Source: Ramlibacter sp. (GTDB lineage Bacteria; Pseudomonadota; Gammaproteobacteria; Burkholderiales; Burkholderiaceae_C). From it: DNA of 46,818 nucleotides. This document shows, one piece after another, positions 1-10,639 of this stretch. A program made the position numbers and the translations under genes. Below the pieces are notes generated by a model. That model had not been told where the DNA came from. It did not search any database and was given only the letters and a program-made list of their open reading frames with translations. The DNA lies in contig NZ_JARXAB010000038.1 in the NCBI RefSeq assembly GCF_029866045.1, forward strand, positions 1 to 46,818, read 5' to 3'. The stretch's first letter is position 1. Each line of letters starts with the position of its first letter.

Positions 1-375
1 CCAGCGGGCAGTTGGAGCCTGGACACTGCGGTCGAGGCGGGCCGCTGGATCATCTACATGGGCAAGTACCCCGACGCCCGCGCCCTGGAGCGCAAGCGGG
101 CCGAGCTGCGTGGGCGCGGCGTGGTGTTCGAGGCGGTCGCCAACCCTGCGCTCGAGCCTGGGTTGTCGCTGGGCGGCTTTCCTAGCCAGGACGCGGCCAA
201 CGCCCAACTCGAGGCCCTGGCAGCCCGCGGCGTGCGCACTGCCCGTGTGGTTCTGGAGCGGCCCGAGCTGCGCGGCCTGGCGCTGCGACTGCCGGCTGTC
301 GACGACGCCCTGCGCCCACGCTTGGCCGAGTTGCAGCCTCTGCTCAGTGGCCAAGCGCTGCGACCCTGCCGCTGA
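1..375 (+). CDS. SPOR-domain protein, C-terminal part (5' end outside window)
   Basis: The reading frame is open from base 1 and ends in TGA at 373-375, so only the last 124 codons are present. The visible part begins with a segment containing AGRWIIYMGKY, followed by a Leu/Ala/Arg-rich stretch and GLSLGGFPSQDAANAQLEAL. This fits one SPOR-type repeat: a beta strand, then a helix that counts residues of a peptidoglycan-binding fold. SPOR domains bind denuded septal glycan, so a cell-envelope or division-linked role is likely. The N-terminal half, where a membrane anchor would be expected, is not visible. It converges on the sensor kinase gene with about 100 bases between the two stops. The domain call is moderately sure; the exact role is unknown. 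Confidence 0.6.
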   Translation, partial: PAGSWSLDTAVEAGRWIIYMGKYPDARALERKRAELRGRGVVFEAVANPALEPGLSLGGFPSQDAANAQLEALAARGVRTARVVLERPELRGLALRLPAVDDALRPRLAELQPLLSGQALRPCR

Positions 376-475
376 GTTTTCATTCTTGGGTGCGCGCTGC
401 ACCTGCCGTCTGTCGAATTCGCAGTTGCTCTGACAGGTGCCGCGTCGGCCCGGCGTATGCCCGAGCTCGGCCGCT

Positions 476-1930
476 TCAGGTCCCCGGCCTGTCCTTCAGC
501 TGGAAGCGCAGGCTGATGCGTGTCCCCTGCAACGGCCCCACTGCATGCGCCGTCTCCACCTGGATTTCTGCATGGTGCTGGCGCGCGATTTCGCGCACGA
601 TGGACAAGCCCAGGCCCGAGCCATCGACGTTGGTGCCCAGGGCCCGGTAAAAGGGCTGGAAGACCAATTCCCGTTCGCCAGGCGGGATGCCAGGGCCGGT
701 GTCCTCGACCTGCAGCACCAGCACCTGGCCGAAGGGGTCGGCCAGCACCCGCGCGGTGACGATGCCCGGCTGCTGCGCGCTGGAGGGCGTGTAGTTCAGT
801 GCGTTGTCGACCAGGTTGCTCACCGCCTCCTTGATCAGGGTGCGGTTCCCCTGAAGCACAACACCCGCGGTCTGGGGCGTGGCGCCGTCGTAGCCCAGGT
901 CCAGGCCCTTGTCCATGGCCCGTGGCAGCGCGTCGCGCACCACCTCCATCGTGATCTCGGCCAGATTGCAGTCCTGCAGCAACACCGGCCGGCCGCTACC
1001 CTCCGCTCTGGCCAGCGACAACAACTGGTTCACCGTGTGGGTGGCGCGGATACTGGCGCGGCCGATCTGTTTGAGGGACTGCTTGAGTTCTTCGGCGTCA
1101 TTGCCCTCCCGCTGTGCCAGATCGGCCTGCATGCGCAGGCCAGCCAGCGGGGTCTTGAGCTGGTGGGCCGCATCCGCCAAGAAACGTTTCTGGGCGGCGA
1201 TGGATTCCTTGAGCCGGGTCAGCAGGTCGTTCACTGAGGACACCAGGGGCGCCACCTCCATCGGCACGGCGCGATCGTCCAGCGGCGAGAGGTCGTCGGG
1301 CCGGCGCGCCCGAATGCGCTCTTCAAGCCGCGACAGCGGCTGGATTCCGCGCACCAGCGCCAGCCAGACCAGCAATACCGCCAGCGGCAGGATGACGAAT
1401 TGCGGCAGCATCACCCCCTTGATGATCTCGGTAGCCAGCACCGAGCGCTTCTCCCGGGTTTCGGCCACCTGCACCCGCACCAGGGCAGGCCGTGGGAGTC
1501 CGTTCTCGAGCTGCACCCAGGTGTAGGCCACCCGAACCTCCAAACCGCGCATCTCGTCGTCGCGCAGGAGGACCTCTGCGGTCATGGGTGTCTCGCCCTT
1601 GGGCGGTGGCGGCATGTCGCGGTCGCCGCTCAGCAGCTCGCCGCTGGCGGCCATCACCTGGTAATAAACTTGGTCGGCATCGTCCGCGCGCAAGATCTCG
1701 CGCGCCGGCCCGGGCAGGTTGAAGCTGGGCCTACCTTGCTGCACCGTCACCAGCTGGGACAGCGCCTGTACGTTGTACTCAAGCGCCCGGTCGAAGGGCT
1801 TGCCGGCGATGCTCTGCGCCACCAGCCAGGTCAGGGCCAGGCTCACCGGCCACAGCAGTAGCAGCGGCGTGAGCATCCAGTCCAGAATTTCGCCGAACAG
1901 CGAGCGCTGCTCGCCCTGGAAGATACGCAT
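476..1930 (-). CDS. Sensor histidine kinase, TctE-like
   Basis: Inner-membrane sensor kinase of 484 residues. A first membrane segment lies at about 20-40 and a second at about 172-193, enclosing a periplasmic region of the 2CSK_N type known from TctE-like kinases. A HAMP-like linker follows (about 195-245), then the dimerisation/phosphoacceptor helix with H256 in DAAHQLKTPLAG. The ATPase region shows an N box (SNLVDNALNYTP), a G1 box (VEDTGPGIP) and a G2 box (GSGLGLSIV), so it looks catalytically intact. It lies 35 bases downstream of the response regulator on the same strand and should form a cognate pair with it. In the TctD/TctE family such pairs respond to tricarboxylates; the ligand here is not shown by the sequence. 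No clear ribosome-binding site precedes the ATG. Confidence 0.85.
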   Translation of the reverse strand: MRIFQGEQRSLFGEILDWMLTPLLLLWPVSLALTWLVAQSIAGKPFDRALEYNVQALSQLVTVQQGRPSFNLPGPAREILRADDADQVYYQVMAASGELLSGDRDMPPPPKGETPMTAEVLLRDDEMRGLEVRVAYTWVQLENGLPRPALVRVQVAETREKRSVLATEIIKGVMLPQFVILPLAVLLVWLALVRGIQPLSRLEERIRARRPDDLSPLDDRAVPMEVAPLVSSVNDLLTRLKESIAAQKRFLADAAHQLKTPLAGLRMQADLAQREGNDAEELKQSLKQIGRASIRATHTVNQLLSLARAEGSGRPVLLQDCNLAEITMEVVRDALPRAMDKGLDLGYDGATPQTAGVVLQGNRTLIKEAVSNLVDNALNYTPSSAQQPGIVTARVLADPFGQVLVLQVEDTGPGIPPGERELVFQPFYRALGTNVDGSGLGLSIVREIARQHHAEIQVETAHAVGPLQGTRISLRFQLKDRPGT

Positions 1931-1965
1931 GGGAAAGGTGCTGTCTCAGCGGGGTCTGATGGGCC

Positions 1966-2640
1966 TCAGCCCGGGATCTTCTCGAGGCAATAGCCCAGAC
2001 CGCGCACCGTGGCGATGCGGATCGGCCCTTTTTCGATCTTTTTGCGCAGGCGGTGGATGTAGACCTCGATCGCGTTGTTCGAGACCTCCTCGCCCCATTC
2101 GCACAGGCGCTCAACGAGCTGGTCTTTGCTCACCAGCCTGCCGGCGCGCTGCAGCAGCACCTCCAGCAGTCCCAGCTCACGGGCCGAGAGTTCGACCATG
2201 CGGCCGTCGATGGTGGCCACCCGACCGGCTTGGTCGTAGACCAGCGGGCCGTGCTTGATCGTGCTGGTGGCACCCCCCATGCCGCGTCGGGTCAGTGCGC
2301 GCACCCGCGCCTCCAATTCCTGCAGGGAAAAGGGCTTGGCCATGTAGTCGTCGGCGCCCAAGTCCAGGCCTTTCACGCGCTCGTCCACGCTGTCGGCGGC
2401 GGTGAGGATGAGGACCGGGAGGGCGGAGCCCCGGGCACGTAGCTGGCGCAGCACCTCGAGGCCGTGCATACGCGGCAGGCCGAGGTCGAGAATGAGAAGG
2501 TCGAACTCGTTGTTCGTCATCAGCGCGGCGTCGGCTTCGGTGCCGCTGGCCACATGGTCCACCGCCGCCCCTGAGGCTCGCAGGCTTCGCAGCAGGCCGT
2601 CGGCCAAGACCTGGTCATCTTCGGCAATGAGGATGCGCAT
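1966..2640 (-). CDS. OmpR-family response regulator, TctD-like
   Basis: Cytoplasmic DNA-binding response regulator of 224 residues. The receiver domain (1-118) shows the acidic pocket E7-D8-D9, phosphoacceptor D52 in LILDLGLPRM, T80 and K102. The OmpR/PhoB winged-helix domain (about 130-220) ends in NAIEVYIHRLRKKIEKG and TVRGLGY. The frame is open further upstream, but the start at 2640 is chosen because the family begins with MRILIAEDD and GGAAGGAGA lies just before this ATG. The gene precedes its kinase in the same transcript, the usual order for this family. The bases between this start and the MarR-type gene (2641-2777) must hold its promoter; I could not pick out convincing hexamers there. 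Confidence 0.88.
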   Translation of the reverse strand: MRILIAEDDQVLADGLLRSLRASGAAVDHVASGTEADAALMTNNEFDLLILDLGLPRMHGLEVLRQLRARGSALPVLILTAADSVDERVKGLDLGADDYMAKPFSLQELEARVRALTRRGMGGATSTIKHGPLVYDQAGRVATIDGRMVELSARELGLLEVLLQRAGRLVSKDQLVERLCEWGEEVSNNAIEVYIHRLRKKIEKGPIRIATVRGLGYCLEKIPG

Positions 2641-2777
2641 CTCCGTCTCCTTCCGCTCGAGTCGCCCGCTGCTGATTCGCGGCGCTGTTGTGTGGGTTGA
2701 TTCTAGAGCGCGACCCTGCCCCGCCCGCCTCCTGTTGTGTCGACGGGTATCGCCCGCGGATCGACGCTGCGCAGCGT

Positions 2778-3341
2778 TCAGGCGGCCGGTCCTGCGTAGG
2801 CCTCCAGCCCCATCGCCACCACGGTCGCGATGTCCTGGCCCACCTCGCTTCGGAACTCGGCCTCGGCCTGGGCCACCGCCTTGCGAAAGGCCGCCAGCCA
2901 GGCCAGGCCGGTGGGCGTGAAGCACACCAGGCGCGCGCGGCCATCGCGCGGGTCGGCCACCCGGGTGACCAGGTCCCAGGCTTCGCATTGCGACACCAGG
3001 TCGGCCATCGCCTGTTTGCTCATTCCCGCGGCCTGAGCCAGCTCGGTGAGGCGCGAGCCTTTGAGTGAGAGGTGCCGGGTGATGTGAACATGCGCCGCAC
3101 CCACCTGGGCGCGCGCCGCCAGGTTGGACAAGGCCAGAGGCACGTCGAGGTCGTGTGCCATCAGGTAGAGCACCCGATCGTCAAAGCGGCGCATCGCGTG
3201 GCCCAGCAGGCGGCCAAGATGGTCGAGGCGCCAGCCCTCGTCGGCCGGGCCCGACCGCTGGCCCTCAGAGACGGGCGGTTGTGCAGGGCCCGAGTCGGTT
3301 CTAGGCCCGGTGCGGCCTGGTGGGGGCGGGGTTTTTGGCAT
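2778..3341 (-). CDS. MarR-family transcriptional regulator
   Basis: A 187-residue protein with a Pro/Gly-rich, probably disordered N-terminus (1-40) and then a MarR-type winged-helix domain. The recognition region reads GSRLTELAQAAGMSKQAMADLVSQCEAWDLVTRV and the wing reads DPRDGRARLVCFT, both typical of MarR repressors that act as dimers and respond to small ligands. A helical C-terminus (about 148-185) would complete the dimer interface. It is transcribed away from recA, and about 175 bases separate the two starts. An imperfect palindrome at 3359-3379 lies just upstream of its start and could be its own operator. The target genes are unknown. An internal Met at residue 50 is an alternative start, but it would cut into the first helix. 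Confidence 0.75.
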   Translation of the reverse strand: MPKTPPPPGRTGPRTDSGPAQPPVSEGQRSGPADEGWRLDHLGRLLGHAMRRFDDRVLYLMAHDLDVPLALSNLAARAQVGAAHVHITRHLSLKGSRLTELAQAAGMSKQAMADLVSQCEAWDLVTRVADPRDGRARLVCFTPTGLAWLAAFRKAVAQAEAEFRSEVGQDIATVVAMGLEAYAGPAA

Positions 3342-3358
3342 CCCCGGATACTAGCTTT

Positions 3359-3379
3359 TTAGTCAGGCAAACTGATCAA
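3359..3379. promoter_or_regulatory. Candidate MarR operator (imperfect palindrome)
   Basis: TTAGTCAG and CTGATCAA flank a 5-base spacer and are complementary at six of eight positions. The site lies about 18 bases upstream of the MarR-type start codon in an AT-rich stretch that is unusual for this GC-rich window. Self-repression through such palindromes is common in the MarR family, but binding here is inferred. Confidence 0.3.
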
Positions 3380-3433
3380 AAAAAGGCTTCCAATCCAGAT
3401 ACAACTCGCTAAAGTACTGATCACGCATCCAGC

Positions 3434-3449
3434 CTGTAGTTCGAGACAG
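3434..3449. promoter_or_regulatory. Candidate LexA (SOS) box upstream of recA
   Basis: CTGTAGTTCGAGACAG has the CTGT-N8-ACAG frame of the proteobacterial LexA site, 67 bases before the recA start. The outer half-site bases match fully, but the centre lacks the usual alternating TA run. A weaker CTG-N10-CAG lies at 3417-3432. A possible -10 element (TAAAGT, about 3410-3415) just upstream would place the box over the transcription start, where LexA could block recA. Confidence 0.4.
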
Positions 3450-3516
3450 CCTCTCCCCGGCGCTCGACACAGATGGCCACCAGACCAGTAACCGATTGAT
3501 CCACAAGGAGATTCTC

Positions 3517-4581
<1,065 letters not shown>

Positions 4582-4590
4582 TCTCCTGTG

Positions 4591-4631
4591 CCCGGCCCGT
4601 GCTGATGCCAATCGGCGGGGTCGGGTTTTTT
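4591..4631 (+). terminator. Rho-independent terminator after recA
   Basis: CCCGGCCC (4591-4598) pairs with GGGTCGGG (4618-4625) with one G-T wobble. An inner GCC-AATC-GGC stem sits in the loop, and six T residues follow. It starts nine bases after the recA stop and ends just before the recX start, so it should limit recX expression to read-through from recA, as is known in other bacteria. Confidence 0.75.
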
Positions 4632-4646
4632 CATCTCTCACGCGCC

Positions 4647-5201
4647 ATGTCCGCAGGCTCTCGCTCCTTCGGCGCCAGGCCGCCCCAAGACGGGCCGCCC
4701 GGCGAGGCGGCGCTGCTGCACCCCGGCGATGCACGGCCCGCGCGCAAGCCGGGCTTCACGCTGTCCCTCAAGGGCCGGGCCTTGCGCCTGCTGTCCAACC
4801 GCGAGCATTCGCGCAAGGAACTCGAGCGCAAGCTCGCGCCGCATGAAGAGACGCCGGGCGAGCTGCAACAGGCGCTCGACGAGCTGCAGGCCAAGGGCTT
4901 CATCAGCGACGAACGCGCCGCCGAGTCGGTCATTCACCGCCGCGCGGCGCGCCTGGGCATGGGCCGGCTCAAGCAGGAGCTGCAGGCCAAGGGCCTAGAT
5001 GCCAGCTTGGTCTCGCAGGCGATGGAGACGCTCAAGGGGACGGAGGTCGAGCGTGCGCGCGAGGTCTGGTCCCGACGTTTCGGTGGCGAGGTCCCACGCG
5101 ACGCCGCCGAGCGCGCCCGGCATTCACGCTTCCTCGCGGCCCGAGGCTTTGGCGGCGAAGTGATCCATCAAGTGCTGTCGAAGGTTCGTGAGCGAGACTA
5201 G
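4647..5201 (+). CDS. recX: Regulatory protein RecX
   Basis: RecX binds RecA filaments and limits their activity. The 184-residue product has a disordered N-terminus of about 35 residues, longer than in the shortest family members. The three-helix repeat core follows: KGRALRLLSNREHSRKEL, then ELQQALDELQAKGFISDERAAESVIHRRAARLGMGRLKQELQAKG, then the C-terminal repeat ending ARGFGGEVIHQVLSKV. The length and motif order fit the family. The ATG at 4647 lies 16 bases after the recA terminator T-run and has no clear Shine-Dalgarno sequence, consistent with low expression. The recA-recX pairing is itself strong support. Confidence 0.88.
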   Translation: MSAGSRSFGARPPQDGPPGEAALLHPGDARPARKPGFTLSLKGRALRLLSNREHSRKELERKLAPHEETPGELQQALDELQAKGFISDERAAESVIHRRAARLGMGRLKQELQAKGLDASLVSQAMETLKGTEVERAREVWSRRFGGEVPRDAAERARHSRFLAARGFGGEVIHQVLSKVRERD

Positions 5202-5223
5202 GGCACCTTGCGAACGCAAGGTT

Positions 5224-6192
5224 ATGGACGCTAACTTTCTCCAGTCCCTCCACCCCAGCCAAATGAAACGTATCCGTCGCTCCTCGCTGCACTCCATCGC
5301 CTACCTCCATTTCGAGGCGGTCGCACAGCACAAATCCATTCGAAAGGCAGCTACCGAGTTGTGCGTCGTGCCCTCGGCAGTGAGTCACCAGATCACCGCC
5401 TTGGAAGAAGAACTCGGACTGCCCTTGTTCCAGCGGCTTCCTCGCGGGCTCGCCCTCACCAGCGCCGGCGAGACGCTGCTGCACCATGTCCGCCGAGCAG
5501 CAACCGAGATCGAGCGTGGCCGTAGCTTCGTGCAAAGCCTTCAGGGCCAGCAAAGCGGAAAGGCGTCTCTTGCCACAGTCGAGGGCATCGGGCTTGGTCC
5601 CGTGGCAGGCGTGCTGTCTACCCTTTGGTCGCAATGGCCCGGTATCCGGCTCAACATGCACATCAGCAGTTCGGTCGCAGCCTTCGATGCCGTCGATCGC
5701 GGAGAGTTCGATCTCGGCTTGGCCTACGCAACGCAGGAGTCACCGCGAGTCAAGGAACTGGCCAGCGCAGACCTTGCCATTGGTGCCATTTTTCGCAGCG
5801 ATCACCCGCTGGCCAAGCGAAAGAGCCTCCGCCTGCGAGAGCTGGCAGACACTGGGTTGCCTCTGCTGCTGCCTGGGCGCTCTATTGCGATTCGCGCCAT
5901 GCTGGAGCATGCCCTGGGACGTGATGACTTGCGGCTCATGCCGCGCCTAGAGACAAACTCCGTCACGGTTATCAGCCGGCTGGCCCGCGAAGGTCTTGGG
6001 GTGGCCGTCAAGACGCGTATCGGAGTCGAAAGCGAGATCAGCCAGGGCGGGCTTGTTTTCGTACCTGTCCGGGAACTCGGTGGAACCGTGCAGCGGCTCG
6101 TGCTTTTTACCCGCCAAGACAGCCTGCTCCCTCCGGCAAGCCTGGCGCTCGCCGGGATACTGAAGACGCTGGTAGAAGGACTGGCGGCCTGA
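5224..6192 (+). CDS. LysR-family transcriptional regulator
   Basis: LysR-type regulator with an N-terminal helix-turn-helix (LHFEAVAQHKSIRKAATELCVVPSAVSHQITALEEELGLPLFQR) and a C-terminal periplasmic-binding-like effector domain. The effector domain carries the usual GEFDLGLAYA strand and a DHPLAKRKSLRLRELAD segment. It is the first gene of a lower-GC segment and runs in the same direction as the hydrolase and binding-protein genes that follow, so it probably controls them. The start is uncertain. ATG 5224 has AAGG close by. A GTG at 5188 would overlap the recX end, and ATG 5263 lies close to the helix-turn-helix. The inducer cannot be read from the sequence. Confidence 0.82.
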   Translation: MDANFLQSLHPSQMKRIRRSSLHSIAYLHFEAVAQHKSIRKAATELCVVPSAVSHQITALEEELGLPLFQRLPRGLALTSAGETLLHHVRRAATEIERGRSFVQSLQGQQSGKASLATVEGIGLGPVAGVLSTLWSQWPGIRLNMHISSSVAAFDAVDRGEFDLGLAYATQESPRVKELASADLAIGAIFRSDHPLAKRKSLRLRELADTGLPLLLPGRSIAIRAMLEHALGRDDLRLMPRLETNSVTVISRLAREGLGVAVKTRIGVESEISQGGLVFVPVRELGGTVQRLVLFTRQDSLLPPASLALAGILKTLVEGLAA

Positions 6193-6309
6193 GAAAAGAC
6201 CCCAGTTGCGATCTAAAAAAGAGAACTGTGCGTGCGATACGTTCCGTTCGACGCGCGGCTGCGCACTGCGTAGACTGAATTGAGTCAGTTTCCGGATCGA
6301 TCGCTTGGC

Positions 6310-7272
6310 ATGTCGGCCCTAGACCATCAATACATGGGGGTGCATCTGAATGCGCCCCTGGAAGATCACGTTCATATCTGGACGCTCGGCACGGGCAGCC
6401 CGTCGTTGTCGGTGCACAGGCACGGAATTTCCACGCTGATCCGGGCAAACGGGCGTTGGCTTCTCTTTGACACGGGTCGCGCGACACTGCAGCGGATGTT
6501 CGAATGCGGAATTGCGGTACCCGAGGTCCGCGATGTCTTCTTTACCCACCTGCACTCAGACCATATTTGCGGCCTGTCCGACTTTTGGATGACAGGATGG
6601 TTCGTCCTGCACCGTCAACACCCCTTGCGGCTGCGTGGTCCGGTGGGAACGCAACGCACCGTCAACGGCATCAAAGAATTTCACCACTTTGACCTCTCGG
6701 CCAGGTCCAAGTACGAAACGGCTTTGCCGGCGGGAAGCTCGATCGAAGTGCAGGAGTTCGAGGAGGGGGTCGTTTTCGACGAGGACGGCGTTCGCGTGGA
6801 GGCCTTCCTGGTCGACCATGGCCCCGACGTCAAGCCTGCCTACGGCTTTGTCGTGGAGTGCCGAGGACGCAAGATCGTGCTTTCGGGAGATACCACCTTT
6901 TCCGAAAACGTCGTGCGGCACGCCAAGGACTGTGACGTTTTGATTCATGAGATTGCCGGCGCGTCCCAACAGCAGCTGGCGCACAACGAGATCACGCGTC
7001 GAATTCAATCAATTCATACGAGCCCTGAGCAGATGAATGAAATCTGCCGCCTCGCCAGCCCGAGGATGACGCTGCTCAATCACATCAGCCTATGGCGGGT
7101 GACGCAGTACGACATCCTCAAGCGCGTCAGGGCAGGGTACGGCGGCGACGTCGAGCTTGCGCTGGATCGCATGGAAGTCCTGGTGGGCGATGAAGTCCGG
7201 TTATTCCACCCAGGCCCGCCCAAGTCCGCCCAAGAGGCGATCGTCCAAGATACCCATGGAGCCCGCAAATGA
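6310..7272 (+). CDS. Metallo-beta-lactamase-fold hydrolase
   Basis: A 320-residue MBL-fold protein. The dinuclear metal site is visible: H80-L-H82-S-D84-H85 in FFTHLHSDHICG, a further His in LVDHGPDVKPAYGF, Asp in VLSGDTTFSENV, and a last His in LLNHISLW. The order resembles the RNase Z/arylsulfatase-like branch, not the true beta-lactamases. No signal peptide is seen, so it should act in the cytoplasm. The gene overlaps the following TctC gene by four bases (ATGA), pointing to translational coupling. A hydrolase paired with a carboxylate-binding protein suggests that it cleaves an ester, lactone or CoA derivative of an imported organic acid; that is inference. The start at 6310 is chosen over an upstream TTG at 6280; Met at 6334 is also possible. 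Confidence 0.78.
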   Translation: MSALDHQYMGVHLNAPLEDHVHIWTLGTGSPSLSVHRHGISTLIRANGRWLLFDTGRATLQRMFECGIAVPEVRDVFFTHLHSDHICGLSDFWMTGWFVLHRQHPLRLRGPVGTQRTVNGIKEFHHFDLSARSKYETALPAGSSIEVQEFEEGVVFDEDGVRVEAFLVDHGPDVKPAYGFVVECRGRKIVLSGDTTFSENVVRHAKDCDVLIHEIAGASQQQLAHNEITRRIQSIHTSPEQMNEICRLASPRMTLLNHISLWRVTQYDILKRVRAGYGGDVELALDRMEVLVGDEVRLFHPGPPKSAQEAIVQDTHGARK

Positions 7273-8234
7273 TTCGTTCACTGCGCATTGCGCTTTTGAC
7301 CTTTGCAGTCGCTGCCGCCGCTACAGCGGTGCATGCCCAACCCTATCCCGCCAAGCCGATCCGGGTGATTGTTCCTGCTGGCGCAGGCGGTGCGGCCGAC
7401 GTGCTGGCGCGGCTGGTCTTCGACCACATGGCAACTGCGTTGAACACCACGGCGGTCATAGACAACAAAGGCGGTGCGGGTGGCATCCTCGGCACCGAGG
7501 CTGCCGCCCGTGCAGCCCCTGATGGGTACACCGTTTTGTTGTCCTCGAACACGCTGGTGATCACGCCATCCCTGTACAAGACCTCTTACGACGTTTTCAA
7601 AGATCTGGCGCCTGTGGGCTTGGTGGCTTCCGCGCCTAACCTGCTTGTCGCAAGCGCCGAGTTGAATGTTCGTTCACTGAGCGACTTGCTGGCTTATGCC
7701 AAGCGAACACCGCAAGCGGTGATGTATGGGTCGCCCGCCGTAGGCTCTGCAGCCCATTTGACGGTCGAGCTTCTGGGACGCACAGCGGCCCTGCCCATGG
7801 AGCATGTCCCTTTCAAAGGGCCCCAGCAGGCGCTCGCTGAGACCCTCGCGGGGCGCGTGCCACTGACGATCGCTGGCGTTTCGAATGCGTTACCGCACAT
7901 GAAAAGCGGCAAGCTCGTCGCCCTGGCGGTGACGGGAAGCGTGCGTTCGAATTTGGCCCCCGAAGTTCCCACCTTCAAGGAGGCCGGCGTATCCGGTGTC
8001 GACGTCAATCTGTGGTTTGCTCTGTTCGCCCCCGCTGGAACCCCTGCGCCCATCGTCACCCGCCTGAACGAGGCGCTCAATGCTGCCTTGCGGGCGCCTG
8101 CAGTGGCCGCGAGGCTGCAGGCGCTGGCCTTTGACCCCGAGGGCGGGACTGCGGCCCAACTGGCCGATGCCATGCGCAAGGAGGCACCGCTCTACGCACG
8201 CATTGTCCGTGAGGCGGGTATCAAGGCGGATTGA
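7269..8234 (+). CDS. TctC/Bug-family periplasmic solute-binding protein
   Basis: A 321-residue secreted protein with a Sec signal peptide (RIALLTFAVAAAATAVHA, predicted cut after AHA before QPYP). The Bug-family landmarks follow: YPAKPIRVIVPAGAGGAADVLAR near the N-terminus, VIDNKGGAGGILGTEAAARAAPDGYT, HVPFKGPQQALAETLAGRV, and a C-terminal ALYARIVREAGIK-type end. These proteins bind carboxylates in the periplasm and usually hand them to a TctAB permease. No TctA or TctB gene is in the window, so it is an orphan, as most Bug proteins in Burkholderiales are. It is coupled by a four-base overlap to the MBL-fold hydrolase, which suggests one substrate pathway. Confidence 0.88.
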   Translation: MIRSLRIALLTFAVAAAATAVHAQPYPAKPIRVIVPAGAGGAADVLARLVFDHMATALNTTAVIDNKGGAGGILGTEAAARAAPDGYTVLLSSNTLVITPSLYKTSYDVFKDLAPVGLVASAPNLLVASAELNVRSLSDLLAYAKRTPQAVMYGSPAVGSAAHLTVELLGRTAALPMEHVPFKGPQQALAETLAGRVPLTIAGVSNALPHMKSGKLVALAVTGSVRSNLAPEVPTFKEAGVSGVDVNLWFALFAPAGTPAPIVTRLNEALNAALRAPAVAARLQALAFDPEGGTAAQLADAMRKEAPLYARIVREAGIKAD

Positions 8235-8368
8235 GCCCGCTGCAGATCGCAGGTCACCCTGCGCGCATTGACCGACTTTGTTGGCCCGGCTGGCCTCTCT
8301 GAAGGCGATCCCGGCGCGACCTTGTCGGTTGTTTATTTCTCGCGCAATGAAGTACGAAGCGCTTCGCT

Positions 8369-9289
8369 TCAAACCCCCAGCATCAATCTCAAGTTCTGCA
8401 CCGCCGCGCCGCTGGCGCCCTTGCCCAGGTTGTCCAGACGGGCCACGGCCACCGCGTGGCCGTACTCGGCGTTGCCGTAGACGCGCAGTTCCATCTTGTT
8501 GGTGTCTTGCAGCGCCAGCGCGTCGAGCTTGCCGCTGTCGGTGGCCGGCTCCACGGTCACCCATTCGCTGCCGGCGTAGTGCCGGGCGAGCGCCGCGTGC
8601 AGGTCTTGCACGCTCGGTTTGCCGGGCAGCAGGTCCAGGTGCAGCGGCAACTGCACCAGCATGCCCTGGCGGAAGTTGCCCACCGAGGGCGTGAAGATCG
8701 GCCGGCGCGACAGGCCGGTGTACTTCATGATTTCGGGCAGGTGCTTGTGCGACAGGCCCAGCGCGTAGAGCTCGAAGGCCGGGGCGCGGCCCGCCTCGTA
8801 GTCCTCGATCATGCTGCGGCCGCCGCCGGAGTAGCCCGAGACCGAGGGCAGGGCCAGCGGAAAGTCGCGCGGTACCAGGCCGGCGTCGACCAGTGGGCGC
8901 AAGAGGGCGATGGCACCAGTGGCGTAGCAGCCAGGGTTGCTCACCCGGCGTGCCGTCCGCACGGCTTCTGCTTGGCCGCGGGCCAGCTCTGGAAAACCAT
9001 ACACCCATCCCTCGGCCGTGCGGTGTGCGGTAGAGGCGTCGATGATGCGCGGGCCATGGCCCTGGGCTTTTTCAATCGCGGAGACCATCTCGGCCGTTTC
9101 GCGCGCAGCATCGTCATGCAGGCACAGGATCACCAGGTCCACACCGGCGATCAATTCGCGCTTGGCCTCGGGGTCCTTGCGGCGCGCCGGGTCGATGCTC
9201 ACCACCTGCACGGCGGGCATGTGCGCGAGGCGCTCGCGGATCTGGAGGCCGGTGGTACCGGCCTCGCCGTCGATGAAGACTTTGGACAT
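8369..9289 (-). CDS. argC: N-acetyl-gamma-glutamyl-phosphate reductase (short type)
   Basis: ArgC catalyses the NADPH-dependent reduction of N-acetylglutamyl phosphate to the semialdehyde in arginine synthesis. The 306-residue product is the short type. It shows a Rossmann start ([18 protein letters not shown]), the active-site cysteine C121 in [24 protein letters not shown], and the substrate-binding HKHLPEI segment. The ATG at 9289 is chosen because the family begins with the glycine-rich strand; an upstream in-frame extension of 58 residues reads as non-coding. It is divergent from sucC, with about 170 bases between the starts, and converges on the TctC gene. The 134 bases after its stop (8235-8368) hold no terminator I can support. 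Confidence 0.93.
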   Translation of the reverse strand: MSKVFIDGEAGTTGLQIRERLAHMPAVQVVSIDPARRKDPEAKRELIAGVDLVILCLHDDAARETAEMVSAIEKAQGHGPRIIDASTAHRTAEGWVYGFPELARGQAEAVRTARRVSNPGCYATGAIALLRPLVDAGLVPRDFPLALPSVSGYSGGGRSMIEDYEAGRAPAFELYALGLSHKHLPEIMKYTGLSRRPIFTPSVGNFRQGMLVQLPLHLDLLPGKPSVQDLHAALARHYAGSEWVTVEPATDSGKLDALALQDTNKMELRVYGNAEYGHAVAVARLDNLGKGASGAAVQNLRLMLGV

Positions 9290-9461
9290 GGGCAAAGCTC
9301 TTGTGAATGAGGGCCGTGTGTAAGCGCCACGGAAGATGAGCCGCGCAGGATTGGTGCTGTGCAGCATGATACAGTCGTCGGCTGCTATCAGGCACCCGAC
9401 ACCCGGCCTGTTTTCCTCTCCGCCGGGCACCCCAGACAAGTTTCTCAAGAGAGACATCCGC

Positions 9462-10622
<1,161 letters not shown>

Positions 10623-10639
10623 GCCCTGAAGGAATCCAC

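Noticed and set aside
2641..2988. Extended N-terminus for the response regulator
   Set aside because: The extra residues overlap the MarR-type gene and do not resemble a domain; a good ribosome-binding site and the family start support 2640.
8355..8366. CGAAGCGCTTCG palindrome after argC as a terminator
   Set aside because: It has no loop and no T-run in the argC direction; more likely a chance palindrome.
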